Shown: one piece after another, positions 1 to 9,500 of the stretch
How positions within the stretch are numbered: the stretch's first letter is position 1
Layout of the letters: each line of letters begins with the position of its first letter
From: Bacteroidales bacterium
GTDB taxonomy: Bacteria; Bacteroidota; Bacteroidia; Bacteroidales; CAIWKO01
Direction of reading: 5' to 3'
Length of the DNA: 32,697 nt
Assembly: GCA_018004645.1 (NCBI GenBank)
Contig: JAGNBV010000025.1
Coordinates: forward strand, 1-32,697
The notes under the pieces: model-generated
The model's input: the letters and a program-made list of their open reading frames with translations, nothing else
Told to the model about the DNA's origin: nothing
Databases searched by the model: none
Position numbers and translations under genes: made by a program

Positions 1-1074
1 TTTTTCAATGAAACAATGTCCGGAAACTCCCTGACGGAGGTTGCCCGGTACCAGGTGGATTATGGCCGCGGAAACCCTGCACTGATCAAATGGACGGCAG
101 ATTACAAGTCGGCAGTGCTTTACTTTCCTGTGCCTTTTTATCAAGATACTATTTATACCGTTACCGTCATCGACAGTCTTTTTGACTGCGTGGGCAATAA
201 AATTTCCGCCAACCAGACGGCTCGGTTTTCCATACCGGTTTTTCCCGATTCGGGCGACCTTGTGATTAACGAAGTGTTGGCAGATCCCCTGGAGGGCGGC
301 GCTGACTTTGTTGAAATTTATAACCGTTCCGGGAAAGTGTGTGATTTTGCTGACTTGTTGCTGCTGTCGCTGAGCGATTCGGTGAGGATTTGCACTGAAA
401 ATTTTCTTTGCATGCCGGGTACTTATACCATACTGACTACAAAGCCGGATGCCGTAAAGAACCAGTATTATACGCCCAATCCTTATAATTTTATTTCTAT
501 GGGGTCCTTTATTTCGATGAATAATGATGCCGGCACCGTTATTCTGACAACGATAACGGATACTATTATTGATGCTTTCTCGTACACTGATGATATGCAT
601 TTTCCTTTGCTTAATTCAACGGATGGGGTTTCGCTCGAACGCATCAGCTACGACCGTCCGGCAAGCGATGTCACCAATTGGCATTCAGCCTCAGAGGCGG
701 TAGGTTTTGCTACACCGGCCTATCAAAATTCACAGTTTATGACCGGTGAAGGTCAGGAGGGCAGCGTGAGCCTCGAACCCGAAGTGTTTTCGCCAGATAA
801 CGACGGATACAACGATGTGCTGAACATCTATTGCAAAAGCGATACGCCGGGCAAAATGATCAATATTGTTATTTATGATGCCAAAGGGCGTCAGATAAAA
901 TATCTGGTCCGTAATCAGCTCATGTCAAACGAAAGCGTATATACCTGGGATGGTATTACCGAAGGAAACCAAAAGGCCAACGTGGGCATTTACATTGTTT
1001 ATGTGGAAATGCTGGGACTGGATGGCAAAGTGGAAGGCTTCAAAAAAGCTACAGTGCTGGCTACGAAACTATAA
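1..1074 (+). CDS. Secreted lamin-tail-domain protein, C-terminal part (5' truncated by window edge)
   Basis: The reading frame is open from base 1, so the true start lies outside the window. What remains is the C-terminal 350 or so residues of a large extracellular protein. A first beta-rich stretch ends in an Ig-like segment. Next comes a lamin tail domain (LTD) beginning at VINEVLADPLEGGADFVEIY, the typical opening of this fold in bacterial surface proteins. The last 90 or so residues (from EVFSPDNDGYNDVLNIY) resemble the FlgD-like/gliding-motility C-terminal module, with the NDG-xND signature and a WDG motif, and may serve as a T9SS sorting signal. LTD proteins of Bacteroidota are often surface nucleases or adhesins, but no catalytic domain is visible here. 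The stop codon directly abuts that of the convergent ComF-like gene. Confidence 0.75.
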   Translation, partial: FFNETMSGNSLTEVARYQVDYGRGNPALIKWTADYKSAVLYFPVPFYQDTIYTVTVIDSLFDCVGNKISANQTARFSIPVFPDSGDLVINEVLADPLEGGADFVEIYNRSGKVCDFADLLLLSLSDSVRICTENFLCMPGTYTILTTKPDAVKNQYYTPNPYNFISMGSFISMNNDAGTVILTTITDTIIDAFSYTDDMHFPLLNSTDGVSLERISYDRPASDVTNWHSASEAVGFATPAYQNSQFMTGEGQEGSVSLEPEVFSPDNDGYNDVLNIYCKSDTPGKMINIVIYDAKGRQIKYLVRNQLMSNESVYTWDGITEGNQKANVGIYIVYVEMLGLDGKVEGFKKATVLATKL

Positions 1075-1764
1075 TTAATGAGTGGCACAGGCCAGGGTAG
1101 CCACGCTGATTTTTATTCCGGGAATCTGCAACAGCATGGTGGCACAGGCTTCCAGCGTAGCGCCGGTGGTAACCACATCATCAACCAGCAACACGTGTCT
1201 GTTGATCAGGTGCTGATAGTCTTTCAGGTCAAATATCTCTTTAACATTTTCCCAGCGCCGGAAGCGTGATTTTTTTGTCTGGGTTTCAGAGGCATACGTC
1301 CTCACTATCGTGTGGATATCATAAGGCCGGTCGAGCGATTGGGCTAACCCGCGGGCAATCATTTCGCTTTGGTTGTACCCGCGTTTTCTTTTTCTTTTGG
1401 GATGCAGCGGAACAGGTATTATTACTCCCACATCGGCATAAAACGGTGACATTTTGAGTTCGTTTCCCAATAAGGTGCCGAGATAAACGCCAATTTCTTT
1501 TTTGCCTTTGTACTTTAATTGGTGCATCAGATGTTGCACTTTTCCGCCTTTGGCAAAAAAATACATGGACGAAGCATGGTTCAGAGGTACTCTTCCCCAG
1601 AAAGTGCGAAAGACGGGATTGTTTTCTTCATGGCAAAAGTTGGTTTTTGGCAATTGATGAAGGCAATAAGTGCACAAAATATCCTCGTGCTTAAACAGGG
1701 TGTTTCCGCAGGCACTGCATATCCGCGGAAAAAACAACGAAAAAAAATCATACAAATAGGACAC
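1075..1764 (-). CDS. ComF family phosphoribosyltransferase-like protein
   Basis: The 229-aa protein has the usual ComF layout. An N-terminal four-cysteine zinc-finger-like segment (CSAC, then CTYC) is followed by a type I phosphoribosyltransferase fold. The conserved IIPVPLHPKRKRKRGYNQSE segment and the PRPP-binding loop LLVDDVVTTGATLEAC are both intact. ComF is needed for DNA uptake during natural transformation in other bacteria; its biochemical reaction is not firmly established and homologues are also present in non-competent species. The start used is GTG at 1764; an in-frame TTG three codons later is also possible, and no ATG is available near the expected N-terminus. It is a single gene, convergent with the LTD protein and divergent from the coiled-coil pair. 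Confidence 0.88.
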   Translation of the reverse strand: MSYLYDFFSLFFPRICSACGNTLFKHEDILCTYCLHQLPKTNFCHEENNPVFRTFWGRVPLNHASSMYFFAKGGKVQHLMHQLKYKGKKEIGVYLGTLLGNELKMSPFYADVGVIIPVPLHPKRKRKRGYNQSEMIARGLAQSLDRPYDIHTIVRTYASETQTKKSRFRRWENVKEIFDLKDYQHLINRHVLLVDDVVTTGATLEACATMLLQIPGIKISVATLACATH

Positions 1765-1815
1765 TTTGGGTGACGGTATTTTATGATAATCCCATAAAAA
1801 TATGAATTAATTATG

Positions 1816-1823
1816 TAATTTTG
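1816..1823 (+). promoter_or_regulatory. Putative Bacteroidota -7 promoter box
   Basis: TAATTTTG matches the Bacteroidota sigma-A -7 consensus TAnnTTTG exactly and ends 14 nt before the ATG at 1838, giving a very short leader. No convincing -33 TTTG is seen at the usual distance, so this rests on one element only. Confidence 0.4.
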
Positions 1824-1837
1824 TAAAAAAAATTGTG

Positions 1838-2740
1838 ATGGAAGACGCAGGCGAAATTAAATCCAAGACAAAGAAATATAAAGTTATTATTATCACCGAA
1901 GCAGTAGTAATCCTTGCTTTGTTAGTGCTTCTTATAGCAAGCCGCTCAAAAGTTAATACGTTTATCATTGAAAAAGATAAGGCCGTTACCGAACGCAATG
2001 TTTTGCAAAACGAGCTGGATTCCTTGCTTACAGAACATGAAAAAATCAGGTCGGAATACGGAAATCTGACCGCTGACCTTACCCTGAAAGACAGCACCAT
2101 CAAAGCACAAGCCGACGAAATACAAAAACTGATTGAAAGCAATGCCGGCAAGCGGCAGATTCAGCGCAAGCTTGACTATCTGCGGGGAATAACGCAGGAT
2201 TATGTTGCACAGATTGACAAACTGCTAAAAGAAAACGAAAACCTGAAAACCGAGGTGAAAGGTATGCAGGAAAATATCAAAGAAGAGCAAAACAAGAGCC
2301 TGTTGCTTGAAAAAGACAAAGTAGCGCTGACGGAAAAAATCAATAACGCCGCTGTGTTGCAGGCCAATATGCTGACTGCTTCCGGAATAAGGTTCAGGCA
2401 GGGAGGTAAAAAAGAAGAATTGGAAGATAAAGCCAAAAGAGTAGAAAAAATTAAAATCACTTTCACCTTGTCAAGAAATCCTTTGGTGGAAGAAGGCTTG
2501 AAAACTGTTTACATCCGCATTGCCCGGCCCGACCAGGCTATCCTGAACGACGGAAACTCGTTTGAATTTGAAGGGAAACAGATAATGTATTCTTTACAGG
2601 AACAGGTTTATTACAAAGGAAGCCCCATCCCTGTGAGTATGTATTACGAAAAATCCGACCGTATTGTCCCCGGCACGTATCATATCGCTGTTTTCACCGA
2701 TGGCAAGGAAATAGGACAGACACAGCTTACCCTTAAATAA
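1838..2740 (+). CDS. Membrane-anchored coiled-coil protein with beta-rich C-terminal domain (paralogue A)
   Basis: I do not recognise a named family. The protein has a short basic cytoplasmic N-terminus, one transmembrane helix (about residues 16-36, IIITEAVVILALLVLL), a long charged coiled coil (about 40-170) and a C-terminal domain of about 125 residues predicted to be beta-rich. That domain starts near GIRFRQGGKKEE and includes KRVEKIKITFTL, KTVYIRIARPDQ and VPGTYHIAVFTDG. The next gene encodes the same architecture with clear similarity in the C-terminal domain, so the two are tandem paralogues. A GTG directly precedes the ATG at 1838; I chose the ATG. Topology suggests a periplasmic coiled coil that holds the C-terminal domain away from the inner membrane; a structural or scaffolding role is inference only. 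Confidence 0.8.
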   Translation: MEDAGEIKSKTKKYKVIIITEAVVILALLVLLIASRSKVNTFIIEKDKAVTERNVLQNELDSLLTEHEKIRSEYGNLTADLTLKDSTIKAQADEIQKLIESNAGKRQIQRKLDYLRGITQDYVAQIDKLLKENENLKTEVKGMQENIKEEQNKSLLLEKDKVALTEKINNAAVLQANMLTASGIRFRQGGKKEELEDKAKRVEKIKITFTLSRNPLVEEGLKTVYIRIARPDQAILNDGNSFEFEGKQIMYSLQEQVYYKGSPIPVSMYYEKSDRIVPGTYHIAVFTDGKEIGQTQLTLK

Positions 2741-2769
2741 TAAAATTATTAATCATTAAAACTGCAGTT

Positions 2770-3675
2770 ATGGAAACGACCAACGAAACCAAAAAAAAAC
2801 CCAATGTTTTCATGTACCTGTCTATTGTCTTGCTTATTGCCTGTGCGGTGCTGACCTGGCAACTCATCAGCAGCAAAAAAACCATACAGCAGCAAAATGA
2901 CACCATCGTAAATGTGAACGAAGAAAAAGCTCAAACCATTGCCAAACTTGAAAACCTGAAAAAAGAATACGAGCAGCTTTCCAAAGATAATGAGCAGCTT
3001 TCTAATATGTTCAACGAGGAAAAAGCACATGTGGAAAAACTCCTGCAAAAAATCAAAAATTCCGAAGGCTCCGTGGCAAAATACAGAAATCAGGTGGCAA
3101 GCATGGAAAACCGGCTTAAAGAATATGAACAGCAGATAGCTGACCTCAAGCAACAAAACAAAGAACTGGTGGAGGAGAATTTTAATATCAAAACAACGCT
3201 TGATTCAGCAACAGTAGAAAACAAAGAACTGACAGCCGAAAACGAGGAATTGAACCAAACCGTGAATAAAGGATCCGTCCTGACCTCATATGATATTAAT
3301 GCCGATGGTATTTTTATCAGAAGCAAGGTAAAGGAAATACCCACACAGCGTACCAAAAGGGTGGAAAAAATCCGGGTTTGTTTCACTATCGGCGAAAATG
3401 CCATTGCTACCGCAGGGAACAAAACAGTTTATCTTCGTGTTGCCGACCCCAATGGCACAATACTTGCTCAGGGTGAGGGCGATGAATTTTCATTTGATTA
3501 TAACGGTAAAAAACTGCAATATTCCGCGAAAGAAAATATTAATTACAACAATAAAGCGATGGACCTGTGTCTTTACTGGAATAAAACCAAAGAAATCACT
3601 CCGGGAACCTATACCGTGGATATTTTTGCCGATAATAATGTGATAGGAACTACAACTTTTAAACTCGAAAAATAA
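2770..3675 (+). CDS. Membrane-anchored coiled-coil protein with beta-rich C-terminal domain (paralogue B)
   Basis: This 301-aa protein parallels its upstream neighbour: a lysine-rich N-terminus, one transmembrane helix (about residues 14-34, VFMYLSIVLLIACAVLTWQL), a coiled coil (about 38-170) with many E/Q/K heptads, and the same C-terminal domain. Shared landmarks are KRVEKIRVCFTI, KTVYLRVADPNG, NGKKLQYS and ITPGTYTVDIFADN. The coiled-coil portions have diverged strongly, while the C-terminal domain is clearly homologous to paralogue A. The 29-nt gap to paralogue A and the 20-nt gap to the following HMA-like gene support one operon. No catalytic motif is visible. The function is unknown; hetero-oligomerisation with paralogue A is a reasonable guess. 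Confidence 0.8.
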   Translation: METTNETKKKPNVFMYLSIVLLIACAVLTWQLISSKKTIQQQNDTIVNVNEEKAQTIAKLENLKKEYEQLSKDNEQLSNMFNEEKAHVEKLLQKIKNSEGSVAKYRNQVASMENRLKEYEQQIADLKQQNKELVEENFNIKTTLDSATVENKELTAENEELNQTVNKGSVLTSYDINADGIFIRSKVKEIPTQRTKRVEKIRVCFTIGENAIATAGNKTVYLRVADPNGTILAQGEGDEFSFDYNGKKLQYSAKENINYNNKAMDLCLYWNKTKEITPGTYTVDIFADNNVIGTTTFKLEK

Positions 3676-3695
3676 TAACCCCAAAATAAAAAAAC

Positions 3696-4043
3696 ATGAA
3701 AAAACAAATTTTGAATTTGCTGGTTCTTGCTGTTCTGATCTGTTTTGCGGGCAGCACCTATGGACAAAGCGACAAAGTTATCAAAGAAGAAAAGATTAAA
3801 ACCGGCTTTCATTGTCCCAACGGAAAAGCACTTCTTGAAAAAGAACTGATGAAAGTAGATGGCGTAACCGGCGTGGTTGCCGATATAGACAGCAAAGTGG
3901 TTGCTATAAAATATGTTGACGGAAAAACCAATCGTGAAAAACTGGTAAAAGCTATAGAAACCATTGGCTATACCACCGAGGATACCAAACCGACTACTAC
4001 CATCAAAAAAGCCTGTTCGCACGAACAGCCTCAAAAAGAGTAG
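3696..4043 (+). CDS. Secreted HMA-like (heavy-metal-associated fold) protein with degenerate metal site
   Basis: The 115-aa protein has a signal peptide (MKKQILNLLVLAVLICFAGS, cleavage near TYGQ-S) and one HMA-type domain (about residues 30-93). The pattern ending KVDGVTGVVADIDSKVVAIKYV and IETIGYTTE fits the beta-alpha-beta fold of copper chaperones and P-type ATPase N-termini. The canonical CxxC is reduced to a single cysteine (FHCPNGK), with glycine at the second position. A lone cysteine-histidine pair, ACSHE, lies at the extreme C-terminus. It may bind metal with altered ligands, or the fold may have been recruited for another role. It is the last gene of the three-gene operon, followed by a strong terminator. 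Confidence 0.78.
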   Translation: MKKQILNLLVLAVLICFAGSTYGQSDKVIKEEKIKTGFHCPNGKALLEKELMKVDGVTGVVADIDSKVVAIKYVDGKTNREKLVKAIETIGYTTEDTKPTTTIKKACSHEQPQKE

Positions 4044-4065
4044 ATTACACTTAGATATATTATTT

Positions 4066-4100
4066 AAAAGGCACAAGGCTTCTTGTGCCTTTTTTTGTTT
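4066..4100 (+). terminator. Rho-independent terminator
   Basis: AAAAGGCACAAG (4066-4077) and CTTGTGCCTTTT (4082-4093) form a perfect 12-bp stem around the tetraloop GCTT, running into a T-rich tract to 4100. It lies 22 nt after the HMA-like stop codon. The A-tract on the left arm could allow weak termination from the opposite strand too. Confidence 0.9.
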
Positions 4101-4176
4101 GACATTTTTAATGATAACTGCCTGTTTAAGTTTTAGATTTATGAATTAAATATAGTAGGTTTCTGATAATAAGGTT

Positions 4177-4184
4177 TATATTTG
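4177..4184 (+). promoter_or_regulatory. Putative Bacteroidota -7 promoter box
   Basis: TATATTTG matches TAnnTTTG and lies 82 nt before the ATG of the downstream secreted protein, following the terminator of the previous operon. A -33 element is not obvious (a TTTC occurs at 4160-4163 at a short spacing). Confidence 0.4.
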
Positions 4185-4266
4185 TTTGAGCAAAAAATTC
4201 TGAATTTGTTAAATGTGGTGGCGATTACACATTTAGTAATGGCCTTAATTTTTAACCCCATATACT

Positions 4267-5745
4267 ATGAAAAAAGTCTTAACAATACTGTTTTTAAGCT
4301 TGATGTGTTCTTCGTCTTTTGCCCAGAATTATAAATTGTTCACCGCTTCATCGAAAAAATTATTTACAAATTTCCCTGTTGCAGCTGAAACATACAGCTT
4401 GTCTTTTGATAATGCAATATCGGCCAGTAATGATTCCGTTTATTATAATTTTTTACTGCTGAATAATTATCCTTCAGATGATTCATGTTCTTCAACGTAT
4501 TATTTTTACACCTGTTACCAGCAAAATATCCCTTCGTGGATTGGCCGAAAGATTATTTATGATAACATTTCCAATTATAAATTTTTTAATCGTGCCGGCG
4601 ATACCTTGCTATTTGATTTCAATACAACCTCAGCCGATTCGGTGCTCTTTTATAAAGATTCCCTGCAGAAGTTTTTTTTCGTTTATATTAAATCCGATAC
4701 CCTGAATGTGCTGAATAGTATTGATTCAGCAAGGTTTTATTCGATAGTTCATACAGATCTTAACGGGAGTGTTATTAACTCGGCTTTAAATCAACAAAAT
4801 ATTATTATTTCAAAAAACCGGGGATTAGTGAATTTTTTTCAGGTAGATTCCTTTCCTCAAATACTCAAACCTTTGGTTTTAACAGGGGATGTCACTCCAG
4901 CCGGAGGATTATATCAACTTACCAACGAAATAGTATATGATTACCAGGCCGGGGATGAATTTCAATATTATGATTATTACAACAATTCCTCATATCCGGG
5001 AACAAATTATAAACGGTATAAAAAATATAAAATACTGAACAGGACTATAACTGCTGATTCGCTTTTTTATAGTGCGATTTATGAATGGTTCAATGCGGAC
5101 TCCACGAATTTATTTGTGGATACCATTATGTTAAAATATTCCCGTAATACACTGATAGCCAATATTCCTTTCGAAAAATATAACGGTCAGGAATCAAGAA
5201 CTCTTGGCATAAAAGATTACTGTGGGCTAAGATTATGGACATTTGAAAAAAACAGGTTGTCGTATTATAACGAATATTCACTGTGTGATACCAGCTGGTG
5301 CTATAATAGTGAACCGGGACCTCCGGTATACTATAAAAGTAATTATGTTTCAGGTCTTGGTTTATATCTTGACCAGTCATATTATATATCGCCTTTTCCC
5401 CCTAATGGAAATTGGGGCAAAGAATTGAGAATGATTTATTTTAAAAAGAACGGAATATCCTGTGGTGCTGAAATGTTTGCCGGAATCAAAGAGTACCAGG
5501 ACAAAGACGATAAATTGATTATTGGTCCCAATCCCGCCATAGGCTATATTCATATTACGTCATCTGTATTACTTAGGAGTATTACTTTGTTTACCATTGA
5601 AGGTCAGGAATTGTTATCACAAAACCTTTCCGGAACGGCTGAAACAATAGATGTCAGGAATTTTCATAATGGGATTTTCGTTGCAAGAATTTGCTTTAAC
5701 GATAATACGGTTGCTATAAAAAAGATAGTTATTTTCAATGATTAA
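4267..5745 (+). CDS. Secreted protein of unknown function with T9SS type A sorting domain
   Basis: The 492-aa protein starts with a clear signal peptide (MKKVLTILFLSLMCSSSFAQ). Its last 75 or so residues form a type A T9SS C-terminal domain. That domain opens IIGPNPAIGYIHI (the xPNPxxxxxxI signature), continues with LRSITLFTIEGQELLSQNLS and IDVRNFHNGIFVARI, and ends in a basic/hydrophobic strand. Such domains are recognised by the T9SS translocon and cleaved by the PorU sortase. The roughly 390-residue central region is rich in Tyr, Asn, Ser and Asp, and I recognise no enzyme or adhesin motif in it. The gene reads as more A+T-rich than its neighbours, which is common for rapidly evolving or transferred surface proteins. 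It is flanked by a terminator upstream and is probably monocistronic. Confidence 0.82.
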   Translation: MKKVLTILFLSLMCSSSFAQNYKLFTASSKKLFTNFPVAAETYSLSFDNAISASNDSVYYNFLLLNNYPSDDSCSSTYYFYTCYQQNIPSWIGRKIIYDNISNYKFFNRAGDTLLFDFNTTSADSVLFYKDSLQKFFFVYIKSDTLNVLNSIDSARFYSIVHTDLNGSVINSALNQQNIIISKNRGLVNFFQVDSFPQILKPLVLTGDVTPAGGLYQLTNEIVYDYQAGDEFQYYDYYNNSSYPGTNYKRYKKYKILNRTITADSLFYSAIYEWFNADSTNLFVDTIMLKYSRNTLIANIPFEKYNGQESRTLGIKDYCGLRLWTFEKNRLSYYNEYSLCDTSWCYNSEPGPPVYYKSNYVSGLGLYLDQSYYISPFPPNGNWGKELRMIYFKKNGISCGAEMFAGIKEYQDKDDKLIIGPNPAIGYIHITSSVLLRSITLFTIEGQELLSQNLSGTAETIDVRNFHNGIFVARICFNDNTVAIKKIVIFND

Positions 5746-5828
5746 AGTGTTCGCTATATAACATAACTCAGCATAATAATAATTAATTAATAATGATGTA
5801 ACGTTTTTAATCATAAAAAACATCCAAC

Positions 5829-6521
5829 ATGATTCATTATCGCCAATTACTTTTTATTATTATCATTTTTATACCGGCCATTATCACTGCCCAGACACTC
5901 GAACCCACCGAAACCAATGCATTGCTAAATGTGATTGTCAGCAGCCTGGATGACAAACCAAGAACCGGCGAACTGATCACCCTGACCGGACAAGCGAACA
6001 AGAAAACTTTTTCGGGAATTACAGACGCAAAAGGAAAATTCTCGGTGTTAATTCCTGAAGGGGATACGTATACTGTAAAATACAAAATCTTTGGAGGTGA
6101 AGAAAAATTTAAACAGGTCACCATTCCAAGCCAGGAGGGGAGTCTCACTTTCCAGCTTGATATAAAATATGACCCGCCCAAAGTGTTTACGCTCGAAAAT
6201 GTGTTTTTTGATACCGGAAAATCTACACTTCGCGCCGAATCATTTAAAACTCTCAATGATCTGGCAGAGGTGATGAAACTTAAACCCACACTTATCATTG
6301 AAATAGCCGGCCATACCGATAATGTCGGCACACCCGAATCCAACCTGAAGCTTTCACTTAACCGCGCCAATTCGGTAAAAAATTACCTGGTAAATCATGG
6401 TATTGCAACTGAACGGATCTCAACAAAAGGGTACGGCGACACACAACCTGTGGCTTCCAATGATTCCGATGACGGCCGCCAGAAAAACCGCCGGACCGTG
6501 GTACATATTTTAAAAGAATAA
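5829..6521 (+). CDS. OmpA family protein with N-terminal carboxypeptidase-regulatory-like domain
   Basis: The 230-aa exported protein has a signal peptide (residues 1-21, ending IITAQ; there is no lipobox cysteine). A small Ig-like/carboxypeptidase-regulatory-like beta domain follows (about 30-110, with a SGITDAKGKFSVLIPEG segment). An OmpA C-terminal peptidoglycan-binding domain covers about 118-230. In that domain VFFDTGKSTL, IAGHTDNVG and LSLNRANSVKNYL are conserved, including the Asp and Arg that contact diaminopimelate in OmpA-type domains. It probably tethers an outer-membrane or periplasmic assembly to peptidoglycan. There is no beta-barrel. Its stop is 14 nt from the stop of the convergent 1166-aa outer-membrane gene. 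Confidence 0.88.
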   Translation: MIHYRQLLFIIIIFIPAIITAQTLEPTETNALLNVIVSSLDDKPRTGELITLTGQANKKTFSGITDAKGKFSVLIPEGDTYTVKYKIFGGEEKFKQVTIPSQEGSLTFQLDIKYDPPKVFTLENVFFDTGKSTLRAESFKTLNDLAEVMKLKPTLIIEIAGHTDNVGTPESNLKLSLNRANSVKNYLVNHGIATERISTKGYGDTQPVASNDSDDGRQKNRRTVVHILKE

Positions 6522-6535
6522 CGCCTTTTATTAAA

Positions 6536-9500
6536 TTAAAAATACGCCCTTACCTGCACACTGCCTACATGAATTATCTTATTAGTGCCGGTTTTCCGGC
6601 CATCATAAACAAGGTCGAGTTGCAGGTTATTACCGAGGTTGCGTTGAAAAGTCAATCCCCAGGTGATATTCTGGCCGTTTTTCAGTCCTTCCAGCATCTC
6701 GTATGCTAATGAAGTGTTGTCCGAAGCATTATAGTTGATGTTGATATAATTTACCTTGGCCTGCAGGGTACCTTTGCCAGGGAAGTTGTATTTGCTCTCC
6801 AGGCCAAAATTGTGGTTCAGGGCACGTTCATTGGGCGATACAGCGGTGTTGCGTTTATCGGAAAAGTTGTAGGTGAGGCTGATGCGGAATTTATTGCCCG
6901 GCTGAAAAATAAATTTCGGCTGTATCTCCCAAAAAGATAAATCGTAGTTTCTGGAGGTGAAAAACTCCGAGCCATAAGTCTTTATCCCCTGCATGAATTC
7001 AATGTTCGTGTAAAATTTACGGGTGATATTCCATCGGATTTTTATCCCGTATGATTGTTGTGACCGGCTTTCAAAGCCATTGAGCAGCATCATTTTGGAG
7101 TTGTTAAGCTGGTACGAAGCTTCGGCAGCAATTTTAGGATGATTTTTGTTGAAAAACAAAACCGTTTTAAACGTGGTGGCTGTTGACATCAGCGTGGTGT
7201 CGTTCAACTGAAACATAAAAGGATTGTATGCATGCAGGAAATCCGGCCGTGTAGTTTTGTGGTTTACGCTGTACGACGACTGCAGCGAAAAGCGTGAAAC
7301 AAACTTCCGGAACCCTTTTTTATTTTTCCACACTATGCCCGGATCGATGGTGATGGCCTCGCTAAACTGGTTTGAATAAGTTTTGATATAGCTGTATGTA
7401 GGCGTAAATATCCGTATGTAGTTAGCCTGATCCTTGAATACCGCCACATCAAATTCGTTGAGTTGTTTTACTCCGTCGTTGTTGTAATCGCTCCACACAT
7501 ACACGCCTTGTCCGGGGGTCACCTCCAGGTAGGAGTATTCTTTTTTTTCTTCCATGCCTGAGCCTACTTCATAATAGGTGGTGGACATCAATACATTTTT
7601 GAATAAGCGTACATAATATTCTATCCGGCCTATCAGCCGGTTGTCGGGTCTGGTGGCGCTTAGGGCAGAGTCTTTTACCTTCAGCATCCTGTAGGTGGCG
7701 CTGATTTTTAAGGTGTTTTTTGGGTTTTTTGCCAGTTCTACCCCCAGGTTGAAATCGTCGGCGTCGGTGGCAAGGCGCAGATCGTTATGTAAGGGCAGGT
7801 AATCAAAACGTTTTTTGTAACTTATCTGGTATTTGTTCTTTGCCGAATCGGGACTTGCAAAAAAAGCTTCGTACTGGTTAAAGGCAAAACTGCTTCCCAT
7901 CAACGAATCGGAAGAGTTGGTGCGGAATGCGTTATGCTCCTGCTCTTCGCGCACCCCAACCGAAAACCATTTGAACTTTTTTATTAGTTGCGCTTTCTGT
8001 TTAAAATAGGCGGTCTTATAGGACGGAGTTCGGGTAGCCAGATAGCTGCCATTAAAAGTCAGGAAAAAGTTTTTGTAATCCTGTGCTATGTCGAGCTGGT
8101 TTTGAAGGCCCCGGTATGCATCTCCCTGAACATAATATTTTACCTGATAAAAGGCATTTTGGTTTTTTTTGTTGCGAACACCAATTTTTAATGTGCTGAT
8201 GTTTTCGTAATCCGCCACTGCCTTGCTGACGTTCCAGTCGCGGCTGAATTCTACAGGCCGGTATTGTTCGATGGGCGAAAAATGCCGGCTCACCCATTCG
8301 TTAGCAATATCGCCGATAAACAGCCACTCATTGCTGCTCTTTTTTGCAAAAGGCACGGCATTGGTTACAGCTGTTCTGATGGCATAGCCAACATCATCAC
8401 TTTTATCAAGTGACGAAAACAGGTTTTTGTTGTTGTTGCTCAGGGCCGCTTCAGCAGTGATTTTTGTTGTTTTTCCGATGCCGTAGTCAAAGGCCAGGGT
8501 GTACATCTGTATCTTTTTGGGTGCTATCAGCAGGGTTACCGGTTCGTAATCACCACCGGGCTGGCCGCCTTGCGGAGCCACCCATTTGAACACTCTTCCG
8601 TTGGCCGAACTTTGTGTGAGCACATAATTGCCGTTTCCACTGCCCACAAAGGCAAAACCAAGCCGGTAAAAGGCACTGTCGGGATTGGTGCTGTAAACAA
8701 ACACGGAATCATAATATACGGAAGCAACCGTGGTGTCAATCATTTTATACATCACATACGTACTCGAAAATTCTATGCTGTCGATGTTGGGGACTATCGC
8801 CAGTTGCACACTGTCGCCAATGCCAGCCAGCAGCATTTTTTCGCTGTCGGTAAGCTCTTGCTGAAGGGGCTGGTTTTTCAGGTCTTGTTCCGAAAAAAAA
8901 TTAAACCGCACCTGCAGTTTTTTATACTCCATGCCTGCCCCCACATGAAAAAGTGTGCGCGCATAATACCGGTCGGTATATTCAAATTCAACCACCACCC
9001 GTTTGTCTTTGGTAATGATATTTTTGGGCATAAAAGTAACTTCCCCAAGATTGTAGTCTATCACATAATCGTTTTCCTGTCCGCGCGTAAGTAACACTCC
9101 GTCAATATAAACCCGTTCGGTGCCCGCAAGAATGATGATATAGTTTTCGTTGTTCTGACCGCTGAGTTTGTAAGGTCCCTGATTGCCTTCCAGCACAGCG
9201 ATTACGTTCCGCGCATACCTTCCTTTCGACAAAGCCCCGCTGCCTTCAAGTTTCAATTTAATTTTCTCTTCGGGATGTTTTTTTAAAGGAATTAGCAAGT
9301 TCGACTCGATAAGGGCGCCCTGGGCTTTTTTGTAGAAGTTCATAAAATAGCTTTTCGGTGGCCCTGTCTCAAAATCGCCGGCGATCAGCTTATGGTTTTT
9401 GTTGAACAACTGAATGAAAACCTTGTCGAAATCCTGCAATTGCTGTGTGTTGCCATCGGGTTGTATGGGGATGTTGTTGTCGGTTATTGCTGCCAGAACC

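Noticed and set aside
5829..6521. OmpA-family protein as a lipoprotein
   Set aside because: The signal peptide ends IITAQ with no cysteine at the cleavage site, so no lipobox is present.
8570..9094. 174-codon plus-strand frame inside the 1166-aa outer-membrane gene
   Set aside because: It is antisense to a long continuous coding frame, with no signal peptide, domain or promoter.
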